Shown here one piece after another: positions 28,346 through 38,938 of a DNA stretch of 64,000 bases. The notes under the pieces are model-generated. The model was given only the letters and a program-made list of their open reading frames with translations. It was not told the origin of the DNA and ran no database searches. The first letter of the stretch is position 1. The number at the start of each line of letters is the position of its first letter. Source of the DNA: Fen-1254 sp963778945 (GTDB lineage: Bacteria > Bacteroidota > Ignavibacteria > UBA10030); assembly GCA_963778945.1 (NCBI GenBank), contig CAVZWL010000014.1, positions 248,001-312,000 on the forward strand, written 5' to 3'. The position numbers and the translations under genes were made by a program.

Positions 28346-29156
28346 GGGTCGTCTTGCCTTCTAACCCGAACCAATAGTTTTAACACACAAAACCTATTGT
28401 GAATACTTTTATTGATGCAAATAATGCGGTTCTCTATGTTTTTGAGGGTTTTTAAGTTTTTATCCAATATAAATCATATGATTATGTCTATTTCTTTGTC
28501 TGGATATAATTGTTCAAAATTTGTTCCACATAATGAAACTCATATTTATTGCGAAATTCGCCACTTCATTAAAAATTCGTCGGTATTAATTACCGTTTAA
28601 TGAGTAATGAAATTGTAAAGAGTAGATAGGATTTATTTTAGGTTCTATGAAAAGATGGATCCTGATTTCTAAAATCGTCTGACTCGGCCACAAGAGGCGG
28701 CCGTCGCAAAGAGTCTATTTTATGGTTTTTCCGATGAGTGACAGATATAATGCCCTAAGCAGATCGTCTTATCGCAAATCCCGGCTTATAATTACGTACC
28801 TACGGGAATGATAATACTTGACTTGCCTTTAATTTCTGAGTGTGAATGATAAATCTTATTTGGCCTTTTAGTGAGGACGGGGACCCTTTTAAAACATCCA
28901 GCTTTAATCAAAAAACATAAATGCAAAACCGGCGTTTCAGCATCTCATTACTCATAGATTTATTGACAGCGATGATTTCTTTTGGAGAATATTAGTGACG
29001 AAAATTATCCGAGACGTACGCTCTGAAACATCAAAGCTGCATAATCTAATTTTGTACAAACCTCATGTTCGAATACACGGACACTTTGCCCGCAATGCAA
29101 GTATGAATCTTTTTTGTCCCTCTTCAGGTCAACAACAGGCAAGGGATTATTTCCGT
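28346..29156. other. Long intergenic stretch
   Basis: About 810 bp without a convincing gene. A GTG-started frame from 28995 with an upstream GGAG overlaps the end of the DUF971 gene antisense and has no recognisable content. The short inverted pair GGCC..GGCC near 28687-28703 is too weak to call. Confidence 0.45.
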
Positions 29157-29480
29157 TTATTTCGACTTCCCCAGGCATTCGTCGCAAAAGCACAACGACC
29201 GCAAATTATCCCACGTATAAATTCCCGTGTTATGACCGTCTCCCCAGGTAAATTGAAGAGCATAATTACCCACTTGTTCTGCTCCTTTGAGCGTGTATTT
29301 TCCCGGCAATTCCGGCTGAATTATCGGCTTGTAAGTTTTTAACAAGATCGTCTCTCCTTGACAGCCGGCACAGGGACATTGATCCCGCAGCATTCTCAAC
29401 GGGATGATGCTCTGATGTCCGTCATCCCAAGAGAGAGAGAGTTCATTTGTATTTACTAATTTAATTTGCTTTGCAATCAT
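29157..29480 (-). CDS. DUF971 domain protein
   Basis: 107 residues matching DUF971, the domain also found at the N-terminus of gamma-butyrobetaine hydroxylase. Conserved landmarks are the Cys pair in CPCAGCQGE, the WGDGHNTGIYTWDNLR block near the C-terminus and a terminal Cys pair (LCFCDEC). The domain may bind zinc or an iron-sulfur cluster; free-standing versions are often linked to iron-sulfur carrier genes, but none is adjacent here. Its role is not established. Confidence 0.85.
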   Translation of the reverse strand: MIAKQIKLVNTNELSLSWDDGHQSIIPLRMLRDQCPCAGCQGETILLKTYKPIIQPELPGKYTLKGAEQVGNYALQFTWGDGHNTGIYTWDNLRSLCFCDECLGKSK

Positions 29481-29631
29481 ACTATATGAACAAATATCTA
29501 CGGCCTTAAGTTTCTAATATACTTCGATGTGCAGATGAAATGCTTTTGGATTTTACGGATGAGAGAATCGATATGACTAATACACTGTTTTTCAGTGTGC
29601 TTGCTTTGTAATATGAACACTGTAAAAATGG

Positions 29632-29705
29632 TGGACCGTACCGGGATCGAACCGGTGACCCCCACAATGCCATTGTGGTGCTCTCCCATGCTGAGCTAAC
29701 GGCCC
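29632..29705 (-). tRNA. tRNA-Ala (anticodon GGC)
   Basis: Minus-strand cloverleaf: acceptor GGGCCGT / ACGGTCC, D-arm AGCTCAGCATGGGAGAGC, anticodon stem CCACA/TGTGG with loop ATGGCAT giving GGC, T-arm GGTTCGATCC, discriminator A followed by encoded CCA at 29629-29631. Confidence 0.94.
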
Positions 29706-29734
29706 TTTTTAATTTTTTATCTTCAAAGAATTTT

Positions 29735-29850
29735 TTGTAACTCTGCCCGTCACACTCTCGGTATATCGGGATGCTCTCCCAAGTTGAGTTCCGATGTTCT
29801 TTGTCGGAACGAAATCCCGTTGCTTTTAAACGGGACTGAGCTAACGGCCC
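29735..29850 (-). pseudogene. Broken tRNA-like duplicate with hairpin insertion
   Basis: Starts GGGCCGTTAGCTCAG, identical to the first 15 bases of the adjacent tRNA-Ala. About 50 bases carrying two hairpins follow, and the tRNA-like D-arm then resumes as CTTGGGAGAGCA. The anticodon arm (CCCGATATACCGAG) does not pair properly and no T-loop GGTTCGA is present, so it should not be charged. The two inserted hairpins have 7-bp stems: TCCCGTT/AACGGGA (29815-29835) and GTTCCGA/TCGGAAC (29788-29810). Confidence 0.7.
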
Positions 29851-29970
29851 TCATGAATAATCCGGACATTCATAATATACCCAAGCAGGTCTCCAAAGTC
29901 AACGAATAATTCTTTGTTTAAGGAATCCTTTTTAGTTATTATACGTTTATATTTTAGGAGTTTAATTTGC

Positions 29971-30387
29971 ATGGAATTACGTTTTTCCTCTTTTGCGTTT
30001 TGTATTCTATTTTTGGGATTTATCGTCTTCGAAGTTGTTGCTTGCAAAGACACAACAGATTCGACGACAAGCGTCGTTTTCCCTGCCAGCGGTCCCGTAA
30101 GTTATTCACTTGTTGATGAACTTTTTCAGCAGCGATGTTCAATTTCGGGATGCCATAATAGTACAACAGATGCTGCCGGACTGAACCTCTTGTCCCCTTC
30201 GTATCATGCCCTTATCACTTATAGTCCCCCGCTCGTCGTTGCAGGCAATGCAAAGAACAGCTTGCTTTATCAAGTATTGGCTGGAAAAATCAACCCGCCT
30301 ATGCCTCCCCCCGGAGTAACACAATTAAACAGCAATCAGATAAATGGAATTGCACTTTGGATTAATAATGGAGCCAATAATCCCTAA
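29971..30387 (+). CDS. Lipoprotein with PSCyt1-like CxxxxCH domain
   Basis: The ATG at 29971 follows TTTAGGAG and gives 138 residues. An N-terminal hydrophobic stretch ends in a lipobox VVAC at about 22-25, so it is membrane anchored. The mature domain has CSISGCH (Cys-x4-Cys-His), GLNLLSPSYHALI, NSLLYQVLAG, PPMPPPG and a terminal ALWINNG. This is the layout of the planctomycete-type cytochrome-c-like domains common in FCB bacteria. The Cys-x4-Cys-His spacing makes covalent haem attachment uncertain. It converges on nadK. Confidence 0.72.
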   Translation: MELRFSSFAFCILFLGFIVFEVVACKDTTDSTTSVVFPASGPVSYSLVDELFQQRCSISGCHNSTTDAAGLNLLSPSYHALITYSPPLVVAGNAKNSLLYQVLAGKINPPMPPPGVTQLNSNQINGIALWINNGANNP

Positions 30388-31272
30388 TCAGCCGACACGG
30401 ATATCTTTTCCCCAGTTTAACTTTCTTCTCAGCACATCATAATAATTCGTATTCCTTCGCTTCACCAATCGGGTAATACGAGACGATTTTCGAATAACGA
30501 TCTCCACAGGAGCATCGACAAATTTCTGCGGCTGGCCGTCGACCGCAACATGCACTTTTCCCGGAGCCGTATCGACTTTAAACCGAATAACCGATACATC
30601 AGGAACGACGACCGTGCGCGCGGTGAGCATGTGCGGGCAGATAGGACTGATAAGAAAAAGATCGGTTTTCGGCATGATAATCGGCCCGCCGTTCGCCAAG
30701 GCATACGCCGTCGAACCCGTTGGCGTCGCTACGATCACTCCATCCCCGCGGAATGTGGACAGGTACTCATCATTCACATACGTCTTTATGCTGAACATTC
30801 GCGAAGATCCGGAACAATTTATGACAACATCGTTCAGCGCACTTTGTGAAAAAACTGACTTCCCTATTTTTGTCTCCAGCATTGAACGCTCTTCGACAGT
30901 ATACTCGTCCTTTCAATATTTCTGAAAGGCAGGCATCTAACTCTTCCAGCGAAACTTCCGCAAGAAAACCGAGCTTTCCCAGATTGATTCCGAGTATAGG
31001 AGTTCCTGCATCACTGACCGAACGCGCCAACCGCAGGATCGTCCCGTCACCCCCTAATGAAATAACGATATCGCATGCGCCGGTCAATTTCTTCTCGGTC
31101 GACAAATCGTGATTTTCTTCAGCAGCGCAGTATTTATTTTTTTCCGTAATGCCGGGAGCAGGGCATCGTGTATGACATATTCTATTTTTTCCGCTTGAAA
31201 TCTGCTTATCAGACGCTCCACAACGCAGGGCAATTCCGTTTTTTCGATGTTTCCTGAAATTCCAAATCGCAT
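30388..31272 (-). CDS. nadK: NAD kinase (two frameshifts)
   Basis: Phosphorylates NAD to NADP. The N-terminus MRFGISGNIEKTELP starts at 31272 and overlaps the DUF1844 stop by one base (TAATG). The frame shifts at an A7 run (31139-31145) into CDIVISLGGDGTILRLARS, carrying the conserved GGDGT. A second shift near 30890-30905 leads into the C-terminal catalytic part with NDVVIN, TPTGSTAYALANGGP (NE/D and GSTAY motifs) and VDGQPQ. All expected family blocks are present in order, so the gene is probably intact in the organism. Length about 295 residues, usual for the family. Confidence 0.93.
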
Positions 31273-31565
31273 TATTCCGCCTTTTTTTCTTCTTGAGGTT
31301 TCTGGTCTTTAGAAACCTCGTCCACATAATTGAGTTTTAATTCCTGCAGTACTGTCTTGAGCAAATGAGCTTCTTTTTCGTCAAGATTTCCTTTTGTTTT
31401 TGCTTCCAGCATATCAAGAATATCGATCGATACCTGTGCTTGTTCTAAATTTCGTTCTATTTTGTCGGTCATCGCATTTTTGACTTTTCCCATCTGCTGC
31501 ATTGCAGCAGAGTGAAATGTGGCTACCAGACCAAAAAACATTGAACTGTTTTTATCGCTGTTCAT
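31272..31565 (-). CDS. DUF1844 protein
   Basis: 97 residues matching DUF1844: FFGLVATFHSAAMQQMGKV near the start, then IDILDMLEAKTKGNL and a helix EAHLLKTVLQELKLNYV. The family is small, helical and cytoplasmic and has no known function. The C-terminus is a charged tail (KDQKPQEEKKAE). It is tightly packed between the glycosyltransferase (3-nt gap) and nadK (one-base overlap), which points to co-transcription. Confidence 0.85.
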   Translation of the reverse strand: MNSDKNSSMFFGLVATFHSAAMQQMGKVKNAMTDKIERNLEQAQVSIDILDMLEAKTKGNLDEKEAHLLKTVLQELKLNYVDEVSKDQKPQEEKKAE

Positions 31566-31568
31566 TCT

Positions 31569-32324
31569 TTATCCTCCTTTTCGTGATAATTCCCATAGCT
31601 TTGCATATTTAGTGAACACATAATTTGCGGAGAGAGCGCTGAGAATCAAGCCGGGAATTCCATCCAGAAATCCCAGACGAAAAACATACATCTTTAGGAA
31701 TATCCATAACGGATTACATATAAGCTTTAAGAGGACAAATGTCTTTTTCTGCACGATCAATTCATCCGATGCAAGCGAAGTATAACGGTTGAATTTTTCG
31801 TAATAGTGTTCGAGATCCGGATCCGTATAATGCAAAAGATCGGAACGAAGATTCAGAATCTTTCCGCGCACATCAAGTCTTTCATGAACCTTGTGTTCGG
31901 AAAACGTTCCTGCAGATTTCCGGAAAAGCCTGACAACTCTTCCCGGATACCAGCCGCAATGATCGATCCAGGTGCCGAGAAAATTCGCATGACGCGGCAT
32001 GCTGAAAGCAGCCGTCCCTGAATCGGCGCCGGCGATTGCAGCGCTTAATTCAGCGTGCAATTCTTCGGTCACCCGCTCATCTGCATCGAGCCATAATGCC
32101 CATTCTCCCGAACATTTTGAAAGACCGAAATTCTTCGCCTCGCCGTATCCTATCCACGGATGGGAAAATACTTTTTCCGTATACTTCCGGGCTCTCTCAA
32201 CCGTTGTATCCGAACTCTCTGCATCCACGACAATGATTTCATCCGCCCAGCAGACGGATTCCAGGCATTCGCCGATATTATTTTCTTCGTTTTTTGTTAT
32301 AACAATGACAGAGAGTGCGGTCAC
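31569..32324 (-). CDS. Family 2 glycosyltransferase (WaaE/KdtX-like)
   Basis: 251 residues, GT-A fold. N-terminal LSVIVITKNEENNIGECL binds the nucleotide sugar; the DAD metal motif is at residues 80-82 (WLDADERV). The core WYPGRVVRLFRKSAGTFSEHKVHERL is characteristic of the WaaE/KdtX branch acting on the LPS inner core. A hydrophobic C-terminal segment (VLLKLICNPLWIFLKMYVF) probably associates with the membrane. Acceptor cannot be read. It follows leuS by 9 nt. Confidence 0.87.
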   Translation of the reverse strand: MTALSVIVITKNEENNIGECLESVCWADEIIVVDAESSDTTVERARKYTEKVFSHPWIGYGEAKNFGLSKCSGEWALWLDADERVTEELHAELSAAIAGADSGTAAFSMPRHANFLGTWIDHCGWYPGRVVRLFRKSAGTFSEHKVHERLDVRGKILNLRSDLLHYTDPDLEHYYEKFNRYTSLASDELIVQKKTFVLLKLICNPLWIFLKMYVFRLGFLDGIPGLILSALSANYVFTKYAKLWELSRKGG

Positions 32325-32333
32325 GTTTTTTCC

Positions 32334-34918
32334 CTATCCGGCAACAACGATGTTCACGAGTTTATTGGGAATAACAATTTTTTTAATAATTTTCTTACCA
32401 TCCGTATGACGTTTGATGTTCACATCCTCGAATGCTATTTTTTCCAGCTCACTTGCAGGCGTATCGACCGGAACGATAAGTTTTGAGCGCATTTTTCCGT
32501 TTACTTGCACTACCACCTCGATATTCGATTCGGCGCATTTTGCGGCATCAAAAACCGGCCATGGTTCGTATGCCAGCGATTCCGTATGCCCAAGAATCGA
32601 CCAAAGTTCCTCCGCAATATGAGGGGCAAAAGGAGCCAGGAGAATGACAAAGTTGTTGAGAATTTTTCTCGGGCGTTTTTCCAGTTTCATCGTCTCGTTG
32701 ACAAAAATCATCATCTGAGAAATTGCGGTATTGAACCTCATATTCTCGATATCGTCGCCGACTTTTCTTACCGTTTGATGATACAGGCGCTCGTATTCTT
32801 CCGACGGTTCTACGTCTGCAATCGCCGCATCGAGATTCTTATCCTCGTCGACGAATAAACGCCACACTCGATTGAGAAATCTAAAGACGCCTTCTACCCC
32901 CCGCGTGTTCCACGGCTTCATTTCTTCCAGCGGACCCATGAACATTTCGAATAAACGCATCGAGTCTGCTCCGTATTCATGAACGACATCGTCCGGATTG
33001 ACCACATTCCCGCGCGATTTGGACATCTTGCGCGAATCCTCGCCAAGAATAATTCCCTGATGGCGAAGTTTCATAAACGGCTCTTTTGTACTTACATGCC
33101 CCAGATCGAACAGCACTTTATGCCAGAAACGCGCATACATCAGATGGAGAACCGCATGCTCGGAACCGCCGACATAGAGATCTATCGGCATCCAGCGTTT
33201 TTCCTTGAGAGGATCGCAAAATGTTTTTTCGTTGTTCGAGTCTATAAACCGCAGATAATACCAGCACGATCCCGCCCATTGCGGCATGGTATTCGTCTCC
33301 CTGCGTCCTTTCAGTCCTGTTTCTTTATCGACGACCTGAACCCAATCCGCTGCAAGTGCAAGAGGCGATTCCGTCGTGCCGCTCGGCTGAAATTTTTCCA
33401 GATCCGGAAGTTTTAAAGGAAGCTCTCGCTCATCGATCGCTTTCATCGTTCCGTCTTCCAGATGGATAATCGGAATCGGTTCTCCCCAATAACGCTGGCG
33501 CGAGAACAGCCAGTCCCGCAGCTTATATTGCACTGCCGCTTTGCCGAGTCCTTTTTTCTCCAGCCAATGCACGATGACCTTCTTTGCTTCTGGAGTTTGT
33601 AAACCGTTCAGAGACACTTCGTTGTTGCCGGAATTGATGGAAATGCCGTCTCCGGTAAAACATTCCGGCGCATCGGGACCGCCCTCGACTACCTTTATGA
33701 TATCAAGATTGAATTTTTTTGCAAACTCCATATCGCGGTCATCATGTCCCGGAACAGCCATAATGGCTCCTGTGCCGTATCCCATCAGGACATAATCTGC
33801 AATCCAGACCGGAATTTCTTTGCCGTTCGTCGGATTGATTGCATACGACCCGGTGAACACACCCGTTTTTTCTTTATCCGTGCCGCGTTCGAGATCGCTC
33901 TTGAGAGCCGCTGCTTTTCGATAGGATTCTACGTGCCTGCGCTGTTCAGGAGTTGTCAGGGAATCGACCCATGGATGTTCCGGCGCAAGAACCATATAGG
34001 TTGCACCGAATAAGGTATCCGCGCGTGTCGTAAAAACGCGCAGACTTTCCGTTCTCTCTTTAAGAGGAAATTCTACTTCCGCACCTTCCGAACGTCCGAT
34101 CCAGTTCCGCTGCTGCTCCATCGTCGAGACCGGCCAATCCAAATCCTTTGCATCTTCCAGCAGCCGTTCACAATATGCAGTAATCCGCATCATCCATTGT
34201 TTCATTGGACGGCGTTCAACAGAATATCCTTTTTCAGTCCATTCCGCCACCTCTTCATTTGCCAAAACGGTGCCGAGTTCTTCGCACCAATTAACCGGAA
34301 TCTCTGCAATATAGGCCAGCCGAAATTGTGCTAAGAAATCGTGCTTTTCCCTGCGCGTCTTTTTGTTCCATTCGTCGGCAGAAAAATTTTGTTTTATGAT
34401 TAATTTTCCCGTGCCGTACTCGAAGCAAGTTCTTCTTCAAGAGCAGAGATCGGACGCGCTTTCCGTGCACGCGGATCGAACCATGAATTATAAATTTGCA
34501 GAAAAATCCATTGAGTCCATTTGTAATAACCGGGATCTGTTGTATTCACTTCCCGAGACCAATCATAACTGAGGCCGAGCATTTTAATCTGACGCCTGAA
34601 TGTATCGATATTGCGCTCAGTCGTCACTCTGGGATGGATATTTGTCTGCATCGCATAACGTTCCGCAGGAAGGCCAAAAGCATCCCATCCCATCGGATGT
34701 AAAACGGAGAATCCTTTCATCCGTTTATAGCGGCAGATGATATCTGTGGCCGTATACCCTTCCGGATGGCCGACATGCAATCCCGCGCCGGACGGATATG
34801 GGAACATATCGAGAATAAATATTTTTTCCTTTGAATCATTATCGGAGACTTGAAAGGTGTTCTTTTCATCCCAATATTTCTGCCATTTTTGTTCAATATC
34901 TAAAAAATCGTAGCTCAT
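32334..34918 (-). CDS. leuS: Leucyl-tRNA synthetase (one frameshift near 34400)
   Basis: Charges tRNA-Leu. Class I signatures are both present: HVGH at residues 48-51 and KMSKSRGNVV near the C-terminal third, with the CP1 editing domain between them (GTGAIMAVPGHDDRD). The N-terminal 170 residues are in one frame and end in a stop. The downstream frame is open upstream of its first start codon through FSADEWNKK and VNWCEELGTVLANEEV, which is conserved LeuRS sequence. A single base error around 34395-34405, next to an AAAA run, joins them. Total length about 860 residues, normal for bacterial LeuRS. Confidence 0.95.
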
Positions 34919-35624
34919 TTAAAAACTTTCATTGAAGATAGATGAACCGAAATAATAAACTGGATTGGAATGTACTCAAACTGTCCGCTATTTTCAACGG
35001 AACCGGATAAAAGATGGACCCTCAAATTGCAGTTCAGCCGTTCCCTTTGCTCAATTCATCATATAATATGAGTAATTTCATTGTGTTCGAATGACATGAT
35101 AAGAACTGATCTGCATTTCATCTTCTGCGACGCCGGACAAAATTCAATAATAATTGTGGGATATGAAAATCTGTTTGTCTTCTCTGCTCGCTTTTTCAGA
35201 AGCTTCTTTTCCCCACATGTACCAATCGACGGGATTATACGCATGCTGCAGAAGATATGGGCTTTTTTCTTTTCCGGGACGATTTTATTTCCTTTGGATG
35301 CATATCGGTTTTGATTTTTTTGCATAATTATTCGATTTATTCGTTTTCCTTTTTTTATCAAAACAACGCTCTTCACGCATAGGTTCATCTCTGACGTATG
35401 AACTGCCGTTTGATGGAATCGCAGCAATGAAAGAAGCCGCTTCATCCCTTAAATTCAAAATAGTCGGAAAACTGCGCTCAAAGGCTTGACATAGGAGTGG
35501 AGAAACAGTACATTTTCTTCAATTCAGGCCGAATATTTATCCTTTTTTGTATTCCACCCGGCCTGAGCACCCAGGCAGCTCTCGTTGAATAGAACATTCT
35601 TGTCTTCATGAACTTGGAGAAAAA
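34919..35624. other. Intergenic, no gene supported
   Basis: About 700 bp between leuS (minus) and the small plus-strand gene. ORFs of up to 128 codons exist on the minus strand but show low-complexity basic composition, no ribosome site and no recognisable motif. The divergent promoters must lie here. Confidence 0.45.
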
Positions 35625-35939
35625 ATGGACAATGTAGCGGATGTAGGAAGCATTGGCGTACGCATTGTAGCACAATGGCTTTCCAAGCAGGGCTACCGGA
35701 CACGCATGAATTTCGTTCTATCGAGTACAACCGACATCGAAGCAGTGGATCAAAATACAAGAATGCTCATTCAAGTGCGCACGGCCATCCTCCCCGCCGA
35801 ACCGGTTTCACTAACACCGCAGGAAATTTCACTTTTTCAAACGAGAGCCTGGGATAAAAATTTTGAGCCCTGGGAAGCAAAGATTCAGCTCGATGCGAGT
35901 CGTGCCCTCATCGGACAGATCATGTGGAAAAAATTATAG
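35625..35939 (+). CDS. Small restriction-endonuclease-like (PD-(D/E)xK-type) protein, tentative
   Basis: 104 residues, ATG preceded by TTGGAGA. The order is an N-terminal helix GVRIVAQWLSKQGY, a strand, Asp37 in TTDIEAV, a strand RMLIQVRTAI and a C-terminal helix. This resembles the compact core of PD-(D/E)xK nucleases (helix, Asp, then ExK strand), as in YraN-type proteins. The ExK is replaced by Gln50-Val-Arg52, so activity is doubtful. No methylase or repair gene is adjacent. A terminator follows at 36003. Confidence 0.45.
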   Translation: MDNVADVGSIGVRIVAQWLSKQGYRTRMNFVLSSTTDIEAVDQNTRMLIQVRTAILPAEPVSLTPQEISLFQTRAWDKNFEPWEAKIQLDASRALIGQIMWKKL

Positions 35940-36002
35940 CCGGGTATAAGCTCAGGAGACTACGAATTTTCAATCACTTTTTTCTGCCCTAAAGTCAATC
36001 CG

Positions 36003-36024
36003 GCCGCGGCTGCGGCATTTTTTT
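36003..36024 (+). terminator. Terminator after the small nuclease-like gene
   Basis: Short hairpin GCCGC / GCGGC with a four-base loop, directly followed by ATTTTTTT on the plus strand. It lies between converging genes. Confidence 0.65.
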
Positions 36025-36025
36025 A

Positions 36026-37775
36026 TTACAGCACTTTCAAAATCAGGAGTGTAATATCATCTGATTGCGGAGTGTCTTTTGTGTGTTTTTCAACAGCCAG
36101 GCGGACTTCATCTATAATTTCTTGAGCGTTTAAATGTATATTTTTCTTTATCGATATTTCCAGCGCCTCCTCTGAAAACTCCTTGCCCTCTGCGTTCATC
36201 GCCTCGCTGATCCCGTCTGTATAGAGCACAAGAACATCGCCGCTTGAAAGTTTGACGCACGATTCCTCATATGCCTGCGTGGTTTCATAAATTCCCAGAA
36301 TCAAGCCTCCCGTGCCAAGACGATCAATCGTTTTATCCGCATGGACAAGAAGGGGCGGATTGTGTCCTGCATTCGAATAGACAAAGCTGCGCGAAGCCGA
36401 GTCCAGTATCCCCCAAAAAAAAGTGATGAACTTGTTGCTGCCGTGAATATTAGAGCATACAAGATCGTTGATTTGTCCTGTCGTTTTGGAAACCGATGTG
36501 CAGGAAGGTGCGAGTGCGCGAAGCACTGCCTGAACATTTGCCATAAGCAGTGATGCAGGAGTTCCTTTCCCGGATACATCGCCGATGGCCAGGACATATT
36601 CGCGGTCGCTTCTCTTCATTACATCATAATAATCGCCCCCAACTTCCTTTGATGGGATATTAACTGCAGCGATATCGAAACCGGGAATCTGCGGAAGATG
36701 TTCCGGCAATAATCCCTGTTGAATTTCCCGTGCAATTTTCAGCTCATCTTCCATGCGCTGTTTTTCAATGGCAGATTGAAAAAGCCTGGCGTTCTCTATC
36801 GAGATGATTGCAAGATTGCCGAGAGAAAAGAGGAATTCAAGATCCGCCGGTGTATAGACTGCATTACGAATACTTTTACCGACAAGAATCATGCCCTGCG
36901 TTTTTTGCTGGATACGCATAGGAACAGCCGCAATAATTCCCAGCCGGAGCAATTCCGCTCCGGCAAGGCGGTACCGTTTTTGTTTGAGCAATTCCGAAAC
37001 AGACTGTGCTTTTTCAAGCTCACAGAGTCCTTTAAACACAATCTTCCAATCCGTCGTATCGATATTCTTCGATGCGAGGATATTGACTGTCTCTTCGCTC
37101 TTCATACAAATCGCATATTGTTTAACGCCTATCTGACCGAGCAGCGCAAAAGTGAGCAAACGAATAACGCGGTCGATATCGAGGCCGATATTGAATTCCT
37201 TGCTCAAGTCGAACAGAGTATTTAATTCTTGAACCTTTCTGTCAAGAGTCCGGTTGACATCATTCAACTGCGCGATCATTGCCGCTTTCTCGACTGCAGA
37301 TCCGGAAAGATTGACCAGCGACTGAATTAATTTTTTCTCGGCAGTCGAGAATGATTTTTTTGGTAAGCTTTTCACCAAGCGTGATAACGCCTACTACTCT
37401 TTTTTGGGAAAAAACCGGGATCACAAGTTTTTGATTGAATCTTTCGAGAAAACCGCTCCAGAGAGGGTCCTTCTGCTTCAACGCTTCGAACGATTGAATC
37501 GTTTTAGGCAGTTTTCCCGGATCGACTGTCTGCTGAATTCGTTCAGCGGAAAAGCCCTTCGCTGCAACAATCCGCACTCCGCCGCCGTCATTGGATAACA
37601 AAACCATGCCGTTCGGTATGAGCAATTTTCCCATAAGTGTCCGGAGAATCGTGTTGAGAATAAAATCGAGGTCGAGCGAAGAATTGACAATATTGCTGAA
37701 CTCAAACAGCGGCTGCAGCTCGAATGCCTCCCGTCGTTCAGTTTCTTTCATTTCCTGCTTTTGTGCTTTCGGCAT
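36026..37775 (-). CDS. GAF-PP2C (SpoIIE/RsbU-type) phosphatase, soluble (frameshift at T7 run)
   Basis: One protein of about 583 residues in two frames. Start MPKAQKQEMKETERREA at 37775. GAF domain 1 (about 20-165) ends at a T7 run (37355-37361, A7 in the coding strand) where the frame shifts. GAF 2 follows (FDLSKEFNIGLDIDRVI). A linker helix IAREIQQGLLPEHLPQI leads to the PP2C domain, with metal-binding Asp in EVGGDYYD and IGDVSGKG, and C-terminal TDGISE and PQSDDITLLI. Such enzymes dephosphorylate STAS antagonists in partner switching. It lies 130 nt downstream of cydB. Confidence 0.9.
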
Positions 37776-37908
37776 ATTCGACCGCCTTTATGGGTATCGT
37801 CGGATCACGGAACTCGCTTATTCCATTTTTTTCGCTTATGCTTTGTAGATTTTTAATCCTCAGTGCAAATCTGTCGAACAAAATTATCGAATATTCCAGA
37901 GTGCTCAG

Positions 37909-38925
37909 TTAATAGCTCTCTTCCGTTATTTCCACTTTCCCCCTGAACACATAATGAATAAAAATGGAATAGCCGATTACCAGAGGAACGCCGATCAACG
38001 CAATAATCAGCATCGTTTCAAGCGTCAAGGGAGTCGACGATGCATTATAAATCGTAAGACTGTTAGAAAGGTCGATCGATGAAGGCACCAGCCGCGGGAA
38101 CAGGCTCAAGGCCATCTCTCCGAGCATCGCTGCTATGACGAGCGAAGAGACTAAAAACGCCCGTCCCATCTTCCCCGATTTTAAAACGACAGGAATATAT
38201 ACGACAGCCGCTAAGAGGATAGTGAGAAGAATATAGAAAACCGGGTTCTGTAAAGAATTCTCAAAGAGGAATGGAGAACCGATCCAGGTCCAGATTGTCA
38301 TAACTATATATACTATGACAAAAAGCATCCAGGCCCGCATAGCCCACTTGCGGCAGCGAGCATGCAAATCTCCTTCCGATTTACCGGCAAGATAAATTGC
38401 ACCGTGCATAACGAACAGAACAAGACTCAGAATCCCCACTCCGAGGGAAAACGGATTGAGCATTTCCAGAAAACTCCCCGCATCCATTCCTGATACATCG
38501 ATTGGAACACCATGGAGAATATTCCCGATTGCAACGCCGAACAGAAGAGCAGGCAGCAAGCTTCCAATACCGAATGCCAGGTCCCATGTCCGCCGCCATA
38601 GAGGAGAATCCACTTTGCTGCGGAATTCAAACGAAACGGCGCGGAAAATCAACGCTGCAAGGAGCAGTATCAAAGCGAGATAGAAACCGCTGAACACTTC
38701 GGCATAGACGACAGGAAAAGCAGCAAACAACGCGCCTCCTCCGGTCAGCAGCCATACTTCGTTTCCATCCCATACCGGACCGATTGCGTTCATATGGAGC
38801 CGGCGTTCTTTTTCGTCATGTGCAAAAAGAGAAAGTATGCCGACACCGAAATCAAAACCGTCGAGAATAGCATAGCCGATGATTAAGATGCCGACCAGCC
38901 AAAACCAGATTATACGCAAATCCAT
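37909..38925 (-). CDS. cydB: Cytochrome bd oxidase subunit II
   Basis: The ATG at 38925, after AGGAGG, starts MDLRIIWFWLVGILIIGYA; a longer in-frame form would run into cydA. 338 residues with about eight membrane helices. The family markers YAILDGFDFGVG, WDGNEVWLLTGGGALFAAFP and FRAVSFEFR are present. CydB partners CydA in the inner-membrane quinol oxidase that reduces oxygen at high affinity without pumping protons. 13 nt separates it from cydA. No cydX or cydDC gene is seen here. Confidence 0.96.
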   Translation of the reverse strand: MDLRIIWFWLVGILIIGYAILDGFDFGVGILSLFAHDEKERRLHMNAIGPVWDGNEVWLLTGGGALFAAFPVVYAEVFSGFYLALILLLAALIFRAVSFEFRSKVDSPLWRRTWDLAFGIGSLLPALLFGVAIGNILHGVPIDVSGMDAGSFLEMLNPFSLGVGILSLVLFVMHGAIYLAGKSEGDLHARCRKWAMRAWMLFVIVYIVMTIWTWIGSPFLFENSLQNPVFYILLTILLAAVVYIPVVLKSGKMGRAFLVSSLVIAAMLGEMALSLFPRLVPSSIDLSNSLTIYNASSTPLTLETMLIIALIGVPLVIGYSIFIHYVFRGKVEITEESY

Positions 38926-38938
38926 TATTCCATTCCTC

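Noticed and set aside
28995..29342. GTG-started plus-strand ORF with upstream GGAG
   Set aside because: Antisense to the DUF971 gene over most of its length and lacking any recognisable motif.
35059..35445. 128-codon minus-strand ORF downstream of nothing obvious
   Set aside because: Low-complexity basic composition, no ribosome site, no motif; treated as intergenic.
31139..37361. Programmed frameshifting at the A7/T7 runs of nadK and the PP2C gene
   Set aside because: Homologous genes are read in one frame, other genes break at non-slippery sites, and the shifts are spread across unrelated genes, so sequencing error is simpler.
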